Assembly (NCBI GenBank): GCA_018622495.1
Contig: CP076021.1
Span: 1,233,501-1,297,500, forward strand
From: Mycoplasmatota bacterium
GTDB taxonomy: Bacteria; Bacillota_I; Bacilli_A; Acholeplasmatales; Acholeplasmataceae
DNA length: 64,000 nucleotides
Direction: 5' to 3'
Each line of letters begins with the position of its first letter. Position 1 is the stretch's first letter. Under the pieces are notes generated by a model that saw only the letters and a program-made list of their open reading frames with translations, did no database searches and was not told where the DNA came from. Below are positions 53,960 to 63,100 of this stretch, in pieces. The position numbers and the translations under genes are program-made.

Positions 53960-54352
53960 TTAAGTTCTTTTCAAAGAAAGCAATACGACACTTTCAACGT
54001 GCGTTGAGTGAACCGGATTGCTCGAAAATAGGGTGTTGTGTGTACTCAAGAAACATAAAATTACCTGTTTTATGTTTATACACATAAGCGATGAAAAATC
54101 ATGCTTAGGTTCATCTTGTAAATAAATACTTTCATGAAGTTTAGGCATGATTATTCTACCATCTTCACCATGACACGAAATGATAATGTAATCAGCATTT
54201 AATTCTACTTTATCTTCTAACACATCAATAAAATCATTGGGTCTTCCAATATATTTAATTAAAACCAGGAATCCATAAAGCTCTAAAACTTGTCTTAAGG
54301 CTTGTGCTTCATTTCCGGCATCACTAAAAGATACTATAAGTACTTTTTCCAT
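53960..54352 (-). CDS. Truncated hypothetical protein (caspase-like fold guess) ending in repeat B
   Basis: The first 85 residues (EKVLIVSFSDAGNEAQ, YIIISCHGEDGRIIMP) look like a genuine alpha/beta domain with a His-Gly word, a pattern seen in CHAT/caspase-like peptidases; that assignment is only a guess. After KHDFSS the reading enters repeat B and ends in sequence shared with that repeat, so the native C-terminus, including any catalytic Cys, is lost. ATG 54352 is preceded by AGAGGG. It follows the Fic gene directly. Confidence 0.5.
   Translation of the reverse strand: MEKVLIVSFSDAGNEAQALRQVLELYGFLVLIKYIGRPNDFIDVLEDKVELNADYIIISCHGEDGRIIMPKLHESIYLQDEPKHDFSSLMCINIKQVILCFLSTHNTLFSSNPVHSTHVESVVLLSLKRT
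53985..54105. repeat. Diverged hairpin-forming repeat, copy B
   Basis: It corresponds to copy A at 51021-51134. TTGTGTGTA/TACACATAAG flanks an inner ACATAAAA/TTTTATGT stem at the same spacing as copy A. It replaces the 3' end of the hypothetical gene at 53960. Confidence 0.55.
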
Positions 54353-54369
54353 ATTTTTCCCTCTTATCA

Positions 54370-55290
54370 TTAACCTATCAAGTATAAGTATAAATTCTCT
54401 GATTCATTAACCAAGTCAACAATAATTTTAATAAAATCTGTATAATTATTTGTTGTATGCGCTTTATCTAGTGCATCATAATAATCTACTCTATTTTCTG
54501 TTTTAATTACGACGGGTGGATAGCCACTTTGAATGAGTTCAAAGTTTAATAAAAGTCTTGCCGTTCTACCATTACCATCAATAAATGGGTGAATTTTTAC
54601 AAACTCTCCATGTAAGAAACAAGCTCTTACTACAGGATGAAAATCTTTCCAACTTTGATACTGATCAATCAAATTCTGCATTTTATATGGAACATTCATG
54701 TACACTGGTGGCACATGCTTAGCACCACTGATAAACACATTTTCATTTCTATATTTACCAGCATTAGTAGAATCAATTTCTTTCAAAATCAAATAATGGA
54801 CAGATCTAATATCGTATTCTGAGAGTTTAACTTTTTTGCTGACTAGATCTTCAATGTATTCAATTGCTTCTTTATGATTAATAATCTCTAAATGATCTTT
54901 TAATGGTTTCCCTTTAATTGTTATGCCATTTTCTAAGACTACTTTTGTTTCTGATAAGGTAAGTGTATTACCTTCAATTGCATTAGAATTATAAGTCCAT
55001 TCAATAATTAGTTTATCTCTTAATTGTCTAGTCATGTTTTGAGAGAATGGTCGATGGGAATCAATTGTATCCTTTTTTTCATCAATACTATTAAAATCTA
55101 TTGAATCAAAGAACAAGTCATTAACTTGTCGATATCTTTTATCAATAGGCTTTTGTGCATCTTCTGGAATTAACCAAGTTTTACCAACTTTTTTCACACC
55201 ATGAATTCTACCCTCTGTGCAAAGTACTCGAATTCTTCTTTCTTTAATGTGCCATTTCGTTGCAAAATAAGATATATTTTTGTATTCCAT
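54370..55290 (-). CDS. fic: Fic family AMPylase with N-terminal helix-turn-helix
   Basis: The Fic motif is complete: HPFIDGNGRTARLL, with catalytic His and the GNGR nucleotide loop; Fic proteins transfer AMP from ATP to target hydroxyls. The inhibitory helix lies N-terminal (YNSNAIEGNTLTL), marking a class II, self-inhibited Fic. The first 45 residues (SYFATKWHIKERRIRVLCTE...VGKTWLIP) form a MerR/excisionase-like DNA-binding domain. Two palindromic operators bracket its promoter, so the protein probably represses itself. Length (306 aa) is typical. Confidence 0.9.
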   Translation of the reverse strand: MEYKNISYFATKWHIKERRIRVLCTEGRIHGVKKVGKTWLIPEDAQKPIDKRYRQVNDLFFDSIDFNSIDEKKDTIDSHRPFSQNMTRQLRDKLIIEWTYNSNAIEGNTLTLSETKVVLENGITIKGKPLKDHLEIINHKEAIEYIEDLVSKKVKLSEYDIRSVHYLILKEIDSTNAGKYRNENVFISGAKHVPPVYMNVPYKMQNLIDQYQSWKDFHPVVRACFLHGEFVKIHPFIDGNGRTARLLLNFELIQSGYPPVVIKTENRVDYYDALDKAHTTNNYTDFIKIIVDLVNESENLYLYLIG

Positions 55291-55304
55291 TATTTCACCG
55301 TCCT

Positions 55305-55326
55305 ATTATGCCGTTATCGGCACAAT
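55305..55326. promoter_or_regulatory. Fic operator O1
   Basis: ATTATGCCGTTATCGGCACAAT: TGCCG and CGGCA arms flank four bases. It lies just downstream of the -10, between promoter and ATG. Confidence 0.65.
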
Positions 55327-55329
55327 ATC

Positions 55330-55358
55330 ATTTTATCATTTATTTTTACATCTGTCAA
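55330..55358 (-). promoter_or_regulatory. Promoter of the fic gene
   Basis: TTGACA (55353-55358) and TAAAAT (55330-55335) are spaced by 17 bp, lying between the two operators. Confidence 0.8.
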
Positions 55359-55359
55359 T

Positions 55360-55381
55360 ATTATGCCGATAACGGCACAAT
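55360..55381. promoter_or_regulatory. Fic operator O2
   Basis: ATTATGCCGATAACGGCACAAT, the same as O1 except that the four central bases are inverted. It ends directly at the -35. O1 and O2 are 55 bp apart start to start, so looping or cooperative binding is possible. Confidence 0.65.
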
Positions 55382-55424
55382 ATAACTTAATGAATTCAAT
55401 ATGATCAATTGTGTTTTTGTCATG

Positions 55425-55488
55425 CTTTTGTTTTTTTATTAACCTTTTGTTTTTTTATTAACCTTATGTTTTTTTATACTAACATTTT
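55425..55488. repeat. Tandem repeat, about 18 bp, three units
   Basis: Units read CTTTTGTTTTTTTATTAAC with small changes in the third copy. It lies upstream of the fic operators, with no gene. Confidence 0.7.
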
Positions 55489-55630
55489 TGATAGCGAGTT
55501 TAAACTCACTAAGCTAAACCTAAAATAGATTGATATTATTATAAAGAAAAAAGGGATTATCTCCCTATTTTCCTATTCATTAAAGTCGATGCTATTGTAT
55601 CAACGCTGTCGTGCTAATATGGGTTGCATG

Positions 55631-55696
55631 ACCTATTTTGATACAATTACGCACCCTTGTCAAAATCTACGCACCCTTACCATATTTTGCGCACCC
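55631..55696. repeat. Array of three GCACCC direct repeats, exactly 20 bp apart (right copy)
   Basis: ACGCACCC-type units start GCACCC at 55651, 55671 and 55691. The preceding ACCTATTTTGATACAA equals that of the left array. Both arrays have the same orientation. The rest of 55489-55825 shows no gene. Confidence 0.6.
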
Positions 55697-55825
55697 CTAA
55701 ATTAGGGTTTAATATAGACCTTTTTTTTGAAAAAATATATAATGGTGTTTTCTTTGTGTCAAAAATAGATTATTTCACTTAAATCAATACTGATTATCCA
55801 ACCAGAATTTATTAGTTTTATTTAT

Positions 55826-56506
55826 CTATAAATTGTTATTATAAAGAGATTTAAGAAACTCTTTCTCAATTATTTCGATTTTAATAGCGCACGAACTTTC
55901 AATTTTTCTCAATAAATTATCCCCTTTATATTTGTATATAGAGATAAACAAATCTGTACCGTATTGATCAATCAAATATTTTATGAATGCTCCTGCAATC
56001 GGATAAGTTATTTCATCTGAATGTTCTAGAAAAAAATCATTATTTAATAATTCTTTAATTTCCAAATACTTGTTGTTATCAATAAAGATTTTGACCCATT
56101 CTTCATTTGTCTTGTTCCACCAAATTTTGTCAAAATACATCGCCAAACCTTCTCTTAAAAAAATGGAATGTGGTCGATTAATTAGATAAGAAATAATATG
56201 AGTATCTTCATGATAACCTACACACTTTATTTTATTATTATAAACAGCGTATATTTCATTAGGTGGGTTAGCAAATCCATTACACGGTTCATGATCTCCA
56301 TATAATTCACCTACCAATTCCGGTGTTTCTAACAAAAAATATTGTATTTTGAATGTAGGATAAATGTTTAGAAATTTACAAATATCTTTAAAACAATTTT
56401 CCTGTATCATAACAATTTTTTCAATATCTTTTTCCGCAATCGAACCAGCTACATAGTGAAAAATATAATTTTCACTAGCATATTTAATTAGCTTAGGTAG
56501 ACTCAT
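55826..56506 (-). CDS. Putative zinc metallopeptidase (HExxH, gluzincin-like)
   Basis: The motif CVGYHEDTHIISYL contains HEDTH, an HExxH zinc site; FLREGLAMYFDKIW downstream gives the third ligand Glu (x-E-G-L-A), as in peptidase MA-type proteins. No signal peptide is seen, so it acts in the cytoplasm or is released otherwise. I start at ATG 56506, because the ATG at 56524 lies within the SD region (GGAGAGGAGAA). No operon partner. Substrate unknown. Confidence 0.65.
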   Translation of the reverse strand: MSLPKLIKYASENYIFHYVAGSIAEKDIEKIVMIQENCFKDICKFLNIYPTFKIQYFLLETPELVGELYGDHEPCNGFANPPNEIYAVYNNKIKCVGYHEDTHIISYLINRPHSIFLREGLAMYFDKIWWNKTNEEWVKIFIDNNKYLEIKELLNNDFFLEHSDEITYPIAGAFIKYLIDQYGTDLFISIYKYKGDNLLRKIESSCAIKIEIIEKEFLKSLYNNNL

Positions 56507-56579
56507 CCTAATTCTCCTCTCCATGACATTTCTTGACCTCTAGAAATAGCGCTGATATGTCCTTTATGTTTTATCATAA

Positions 56580-57838
56580 TTAGTGCTTTAGACAACCAAT
56601 CGGTATAACATAAATACCATCTTCTCTTTGATAACAAAGTTCGGTATTTGTAAGTATCATTAAAAAGGATGGTTTCCTAGTCTTATGAATTTCAGCTAGT
56701 TTTGTAAGATTTGATGCTGCTTTCTCAACTTCGTTTTCTCCTAATTTAACTTCGATTCCAGCCCATCTGCCGTCCCTCAACTCAATAATTAAATCCACCT
56801 CTAATCCAGATGAATCATTGTAATGATATACTTCGCCATCCAAAGATTGTGCATATACTCTAACATCTCTAGAACAAATAGATTCAAAAAAGAATCCAAA
56901 TGTTTCAAAGTCTTGTTTTAATTTATCTACTGACAAACCTAGAGCAGCTACAGCAATACTAGGATCGACAAATTGCTTTTTATCTGATGTTCGATTGTAC
57001 TAGCACTCCTAATGGCCGGAGACCAAGCTTTGATATTTTCTATAATATATAATCTTTGAAGTGCATTAGTATAGGTTTTGTATGTTTTATAGTCAATAGA
57101 AATACCTTCGTTTTCCTGATCTTTATAAATCGTTTTACTGGTTGCTAATGTAGATATATTTCTTGCATAACTGCGTATAAGTTTTCTAATTTTTTCTTTG
57201 TCTTTCTTGGTTCTATCAACTTCATCTACATCTTTTGATATAATACTTTCAAGTAAGTCTTTAGGAATAGCAAGCTGTTCTTTTAACGGCAATTCTAGAC
57301 TACCTGGCCAGCCACCGCGACAAATATAGTGAGCAATGTCACTTATGCTTGTTTTTGATTTTGCTACTTTAATTTTTTTGTCTTCAAATAGATCAGCTAA
57401 CGAGACTGTTCCACTAGAATCTCCGCTTTCAAATAAACTCATCGGCCTCATGTATATTGAATTAATCCTTCCCGTTCCTGTATGAGATATATTTATGTTT
57501 TGTTTCTTTGTAGAGCCTGTAAGTAAATACGCACCTTTATATTTGTTATCATCTATATCAAGCCTTATAAAATCCCAAATCTCAGGAACTTCTTGCCATT
57601 CATCAAAAAGAATTGGTTTTTCACCAGAAAGTACTTCGTCTTTAGAAATGGTTGCCAAAGTTTGATACTGTCTTTTCGTAATAGGATTTTGTAATTTAAT
57701 GATAGTCTTAGAATAAAGTTCAGCTGTAGTTGATTTACCAGTCCACTTTGGACCTTCGATAACTACAGCTCCACTGTATTTCATTTTATCTTCAATTTCA
57801 TTTTCAATAATTCTCTGCTTATAATTACTAGGTATCAT
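56580..57838 (-). CDS. AAA-14/DUF4143 ATPase with C-terminal nuclease-like domain, frameshifted
   Basis: The N-terminal ATPase has Walker A IEGPKWTGKSTT, Walker B PILFDEWQEVPEIW and sensor LLTGSTKK. The C-terminal DUF4143 domain carries SGLEVDLIIELRDGRW and GIEVKLGE, a PD-(D/E)XK-like site. The first frame ends at 56948, but FVDPSIAVAALGLSVDKLK continues in another frame to 56580. One added C near 56991 (giving TIRTSDKKQFVD) restores the family sequence. ATG 57838 has GGAGGT upstream. Such proteins are common in accessory regions; their role is unclear. Confidence 0.82.
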
Positions 57839-57964
57839 AATTATTACCTCCAATTGTATTATACAACAATTCCAATAAATGTAAAGACTTTATTCCAATT
57901 ATTATTGATATTTTATTCCAATAAATGTGGAAATATTCTCTACAAAAATTAATTTACACGGTAT

Positions 57965-58034
57965 AATCGTGTAAATAAGTCTCAAATCGTGTAAATAATA
58001 ATTAAATCGTGTAATTTGAGATGTAATCGTGTAA
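57965..58034. repeat. Four AATCGTGTAA direct repeats at exact 20-bp period
   Basis: The words start at 57965, 57985, 58005 and 58025. The first is preceded by TTTACACG, making an inverted pair with CGTGTAAA. No ORF in the surrounding 57839-58287 apart from this array, a terminator and repeat copy 2. Confidence 0.85.
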
Positions 58035-58127
58035 GCATTTATAATTTTGTACTATAATAAGCTACCTTATATTGATTTTAATGAGGTTTAGCATAAATCT
58101 TAATATAGTGAATGGCTTTATTAAGAC

Positions 58128-58158
58128 AAAAAAGTCTGATACATAAAAGTATCAGACT
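58128..58158 (-). terminator. Intrinsic terminator downstream of the membrane protein operon
   Basis: AGTCTGATAC and GTATCAGACT flank six bases, with a T-run of six on the minus strand. It is the first terminator after the gene ending at 58288. Confidence 0.75.
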
Positions 58159-58171
58159 AATGCTTGTCTAA

Positions 58172-58277
58172 TGTCTTGTCATTATGGACTTTATCACTGT
58201 TTTTGATAACCTCTAGACTAACTTTACTACAACCTCTAGACTAACTTTACTATAAATGATGCTAAAAGTTCATATTT
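58172..58277. repeat. 106-bp dispersed repeat, copy 2
   Basis: Differs from copy 1 (50806-50911) at four positions only. Ends 11 bases before the stop of the membrane protein gene. Confidence 0.85.
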
Positions 58278-58287
58278 GTGTTAAAAG

Positions 58288-59025
58288 TTAATCTTCATTT
58301 ACAGGAATAAAATTATCAAATGTATAGGGAATTGAAAATACTGATCCACCGATATTAAACTCAATAATCAAACTAATTTTAATATCTTCAATTCCATTAA
58401 AACCAGTAAACTCGTTAGTAACATATGAGTTTTCAGTATTAATATTTTCAAAAACGTTTAGATACTTATATTCATTACCAGCGGTGTACAACTCATAAAA
58501 ATCCGAGTAATAATCTATTTGATTTGAATGATAATATTTAAATTCAATAGTGATTTTATTTATAAATTGTTGTAAACTAACCATTTTATTTTGATTGATT
58601 GATAAGTACGGCAGAGTATATGTGAAAGCATCTCTTTCACTCCAATCTTCATCATCTACATTAAATAAATCAATTCTATTCCAATCAAGTTCATCATAAG
58701 CATATTTCTTTTCAATGATTTCGCTTGAGAATTCTATATCTTCTTTTTCAATCATAGGTACTACTATCCATTTTTCATCAGGTGTTCTTATTAGCACATC
58801 GTTATCACGTGCTTGAATTACATCAACTGTCTGTTGTTGATTTATGATGTTTTGTATACTTTGATATTGAGTTTGAACTAAATCTAATTGATTATTAACT
58901 TCTCTAACTGTTTCTTTCGCGGTAAATGATACAAAAATCGAAAATCCAAAAGTAATAAGAGCTAAGATTGTTGCGATCCATTCTCTAGTATTTTTATGTT
59001 TTTGATACTTTACTTCATCACTCAT
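58288..59025 (-). CDS. Membrane-anchored coiled-coil hypothetical protein (245 aa)
   Basis: One membrane segment (WIATILALITFGFSIFVSF, residues 16-34) is followed by a helical, probably coiled-coil stretch (TVREVNNQLDLVQTQYQSIQ) and an acidic globular part. No domain recognised. It is the last gene downstream of the restriction protein, 22 nt after a small membrane protein, so it may be an accessory of that defence locus. Confidence 0.65.
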   Translation of the reverse strand: MSDEVKYQKHKNTREWIATILALITFGFSIFVSFTAKETVREVNNQLDLVQTQYQSIQNIINQQQTVDVIQARDNDVLIRTPDEKWIVVPMIEKEDIEFSSEIIEKKYAYDELDWNRIDLFNVDDEDWSERDAFTYTLPYLSINQNKMVSLQQFINKITIEFKYYHSNQIDYYSDFYELYTAGNEYKYLNVFENINTENSYVTNEFTGFNGIEDIKISLIIEFNIGGSVFSIPYTFDNFIPVNED

Positions 59026-59047
59026 TTTTTTCCTCCAAAATATATTT

Positions 59048-59299
59048 CTAATCTTTAATAATAACTACTCCTGAAATAACAAATATTATGCTATTTAATA
59101 TTACCCACCAAACTTCTCCTAAATCATATTGTAAAGCAAATCCAATCAAAGATGTGGGAATGCTAAATATGCTTTGAATTATACTAAAAATAGAAAAGGC
59201 TATAGAAGATTCTCTAGTCATAAGCATAAATAGTGCCATAATGTATGGCACTAAGTTTATAAAGGTTATTCCTACTAATCCACTAAAGAAAGCTTTCAT
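59048..59299 (-). CDS. Small membrane protein (83 aa)
   Basis: Three hydrophobic segments cover most of the chain. No conserved motif recognised. It lies 51 nt after the PD-(D/E)XK-like gene and 22 nt before the coiled-coil membrane protein; all are probably one transcript. Confidence 0.6.
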   Translation of the reverse strand: MKAFFSGLVGITFINLVPYIMALFMLMTRESSIAFSIFSIIQSIFSIPTSLIGFALQYDLGEVWWVILNSIIFVISGVVIIKD

Positions 59300-59350
59300 A
59301 TTATCACCAGATCACTTTGATATTATATGCCAATTTATTTTTTGAAAAAT

Positions 59351-60102
59351 CTAATATCCTATAACTTCAGTCTCAACAAGGTTAATTATATCATCACTTA
59401 TATCACTAATATCTAATAAATATATACTGTTTAATCTTGGATTATAAACTCCAATTTTATGAATGTGTTCAAACTCATCATGTATTGATCTTTTTCCCAT
59501 TAAATAATACATTAACAACTGTAAGGTATGCGCTGACGAAGGTTTTGATTTTGATACTTTAAAACCCCACAATGTATCATATGTTAAAAAATCACCATCA
59601 CCTGTGCTTACAATATTAGTATATGCTCCTTCAAAAGTAAATCCATCCTTAGTAATTGGTCCATATTTATCAAAGAATTTTAAACTTCTATTAACCATCA
59701 TTCTTATATTATCTATGGTTTCTTGATTAGGAGCAATGTCTTCGACCGGTCTATAACCAGCTATACTAGCTCTAAAACAAACGTCAAAACCAACTAATTT
59801 ACAAGCAGATATAATAGATTTATCATCTAAACCTTTAATTTTACTCGATAAACTATCAGCAATGAACTCAGCATTTATTAGTCTTGCTGCTAAAAAAGAG
59901 ATTCTAAATGCTTCTTTTACATTTGCGCCTAAAGTATATCTAGTTAAATAGTCCACAACCAAACCTACTAAAGATGCATGAATGTTCTCTTGTTCATTCA
60001 ATTGTTCAGTCTCTTCAAGTTTAATCTCATCAATAATTTGGGATTAACATATCCGCCTCTGGGTTGTTTGATTTCCTTTATTCTTTGTGTAACTGATTTC
60101 AT
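59351..60102 (-). CDS. PD-(D/E)XK-like protein next to restriction gene, frameshifted
   Basis: The real start is ATG 60102 (MKSVTQRIKEIKQPRGGYVN, SD GGAGG). That frame fails at CCCAAATTATT; one more A in the A3 run (60037-60039) gives NPKIIDEIKLEETEQLNEQE, which joins the remaining frame. The C-terminal half contains GDGDFLTYDTLWGFKVSKSK and HTLQLLMYYLMGKRS, a nuclease-like core in which GFK stands where (D/E)xK is expected. Either the nuclease is degenerate or the fold serves another role. It lies 38 nt after the helicase-methyltransferase gene. Confidence 0.6.
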
Positions 60103-60140
60103 TTTGTCCTCCATGAATTTTGAGACATTAAGTTATATTA

Positions 60141-63100
60141 TTATAATTCAGCAATGTGTGTTTCAATAAAAATTATATCCTCTTCACTTAAACCATAATA
60201 TTTATATAATTCATCATCAGTCCATTTCTTACTAAAATCTAAAACTGGAGCGTATTTATATGTGTCTTTTGTCATGTTTTTTGTTTTTCTAATACCTACC
60301 ATAAACCTAAAAAATTTTGTAAGCATATATTTTTGAATTTTTTCTGCTTCCAACTTAGACGATAAAGGGCCAACAACCAAAAAGGTCTCAGTACAAACAG
60401 TCTTTGGATAACCTATTTCAGACTTGCCAATTATTCTTGCAGGTACGGGATTCCCAATTTGACCAGCTGCTCCATCAGCTTTAGAGACGTAGATTTTCCA
60501 CTCATTAATTAGTTTTTTTCCTTTTCTCACTTTGTTTATATCTTTTAGCCATTTATAGCTTCTCACATTATTGAATCTTCCAAAAACTTTGTACTCATAT
60601 TCAAGTTGATTATCAGATAAATCTTTGTCTGATACACCATTTAAATTAAAAGGATTTCTTGAAGATACAAGTTTATCGAATGTATCACTGGTTACTGAAT
60701 TAACTTTTTTAAATATTTCAAGAGTTCTGTCATCTCTAATGACTATATCAACAGATTCATTTTCATTTAGATATCTCAGAGAATCAAGAACATTACCATT
60801 ATTATCATGTGTAATGAATTGACATTTGCCATCATAATTTTTATTCCACAAAAAATAGCATACTCCACCTTCTATGCTTACAGAGGGAAAACATTCATTT
60901 GCACTCAAATAATCATGTAACTTTTCTATTCTTCTATCGTTTAGCATTGTCGCTCTAAAAGAGTCCAATCCTTTCCCTCCTAAAAACCATCTTGAAGGCA
61001 TAATCATCGATAAATAGTTAGGATTTAATTTTGTACTAGCTTCAACAAATGTATTGTATACAGGTTTAGCACTTGATCCTCCTCCACCATCGATAATCTG
61101 GTAAGGAGGATTACCTACTACAGCATTAAATTTCATATTATCTTTCTTCCCTTCTACTTTCCAATATGAAGAACCATTTTTGACTTTTCTAATGAAAGTT
61201 TTTAGTTTGTTTTTCTGTTTTAATTGGTTAATTAAATCTTCAAAATAATGTGTATTAACAGAAATGTCTCTATATCCAACTAAAGTTCTTTTTGTAATGC
61301 TTTTTGCCATAGGTGTTTTACAAATGACAAAGATATTATTTTGAACTGTATCATCCCATAATTTTATTTTATTATCAAAAGTGTGTTCACTTTCATCAAG
61401 ATTATTGCTTTTATTTTTATAAATACTATATGTTACGTATAATGGATACAATCCGGATTTAGAGTTTATTTCTAACACATTGGTCTCATCATTTAATAGT
61501 ACGTCTTTTGTTACTTCCCCTTGATCAACAAATCTTGGTTCCTTGATTTCGTTATCGTGATTTTCATCAAAGAAGTCGTAACCACCAATTGTATCACTCA
61601 TATGCATGTTAACTGTTCTCCAAGGAGTAAGTACGGTTTCTTTATCTGGGTTCTTGAATGATGCAAAAAGAGTTGCTATTTTTTTTACCCTTTCTGTTGG
61701 CTCTAATTCATCAGCACTTTTTGAAATGAATCTTATACGTCTACTTGATGCTAAAAATACGTCTTTATCATAATACTTAGCAAACTTATCAAATGTATTT
61801 TTATCCACACCTTTAGGCATAAATTCTTCCCAAGATAAATCATCAACTAAACTTGCAAAATTGTCTATAGTGACATCATCATTAATATCAATGTTTGCTC
61901 CATATACAAGTAAAGGAATCCGGATGGATATACCTCTTAAAATAGATATTGCAGTTGATCTGTTTTTCTTTTTCTCTTTCATCTCTTCCAGCAAAGCTTT
62001 TTCTTCTTCTGTTAATTGGCGCTTTGGCTTTTTTTCAAGTTTTTTTGCTTGTTCATACTTTTCATCTGTAAAGCCTTCATCGTTAATTGTTATATCTTCA
62101 ACTTTTTTAGTTTGTTTTGTTACACCAATTACTTTCTTTAAGTTCATAAATTCTGTGAGTTGAATATCATTAAGTTTTAGTAATTCATCATTATATAATC
62201 TAATATCATCAAAACCATTCTTAACGACTCTTTCGGCGTAAGCACGTTTTAATTCTTGTAATAAATTAGCAACTTTAAACTCTTTCATATTTGTATCATC
62301 AACAGAGATGATAGGACAAAAATTCAAAAATTTACCCAATTGAATCTCTGCTGCTAAACTATTACTAGATCTTGCTGATAATTGAACAGCTTCAGCAACC
62401 ATTTTTAAAGTTCTATCTGGTGCAAAGTCAAATACATAACAGTTTTCTTTAATCTTACCATTAATATTAGCTGGTGTCTGAACTCTAAAAATTGTTTGCA
62501 GATATCTAGAAGCTTCAGTTGAAAAAGATCCAGCTAGCATTAACACTGCAGTCCATTCAGGCACACTAACCCCTGTTGTTAATCTTCCACATGACAAAGT
62601 TATTGAATATGTTTCATCTCGATTTCTACCGATTGCAAGCTGAACAGCTTTTAATGCATCTTTAGAATCGACTTCTTCGTCTCCATCTCCTGCAACATTA
62701 ACAATTTCAAATAAACCACTACCAAAAATCTTATGTTTTTTCAGTAGTTTACTAAATGCTTTGGCTTCTTTTACTCCAGGCAACATCCATAAAGAGTGTC
62801 TAAAATATTCTCTATACTCTTTAGTAGAAAACGGATAATTTGATTCATCACTATCTTTAGTAATTAGATTTAAGAAACTATTTACATCATCTTCATGAAC
62901 AAAATCACCAACTTTTTTCCCTGTTGGTATATGTTTACCATCCTTTTCTATATCACCTGTCCAAATTCTGAAAAACTCTCTAAAGTTAAATGCTTTATCT
63001 TCAACATCCATAAAACCAGCAAGTGAAGTTTCAAGATGATATGTATAGATATTCATTTTTGGTAATTCTGCATAAGGATTTGAGTCACCAAAAGTATTTT

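Noticed and set aside
53985..54105. Integron attC site (GTTGAGT next to a hairpin).
   Set aside because: Copy A lacks the GTTRRRY core and there is no integrase or cassette structure.
47215..58034. CRISPR array from the short regular repeats.
   Set aside because: Units are 6-10 bp at about 20 bp period, far below CRISPR repeat and spacer lengths, and no cas gene is present.
57965..58034. Plasmid origin iterons.
   Set aside because: No replication initiator gene or AT-rich/DnaA-box context is seen; a transposon end or operator is as likely.
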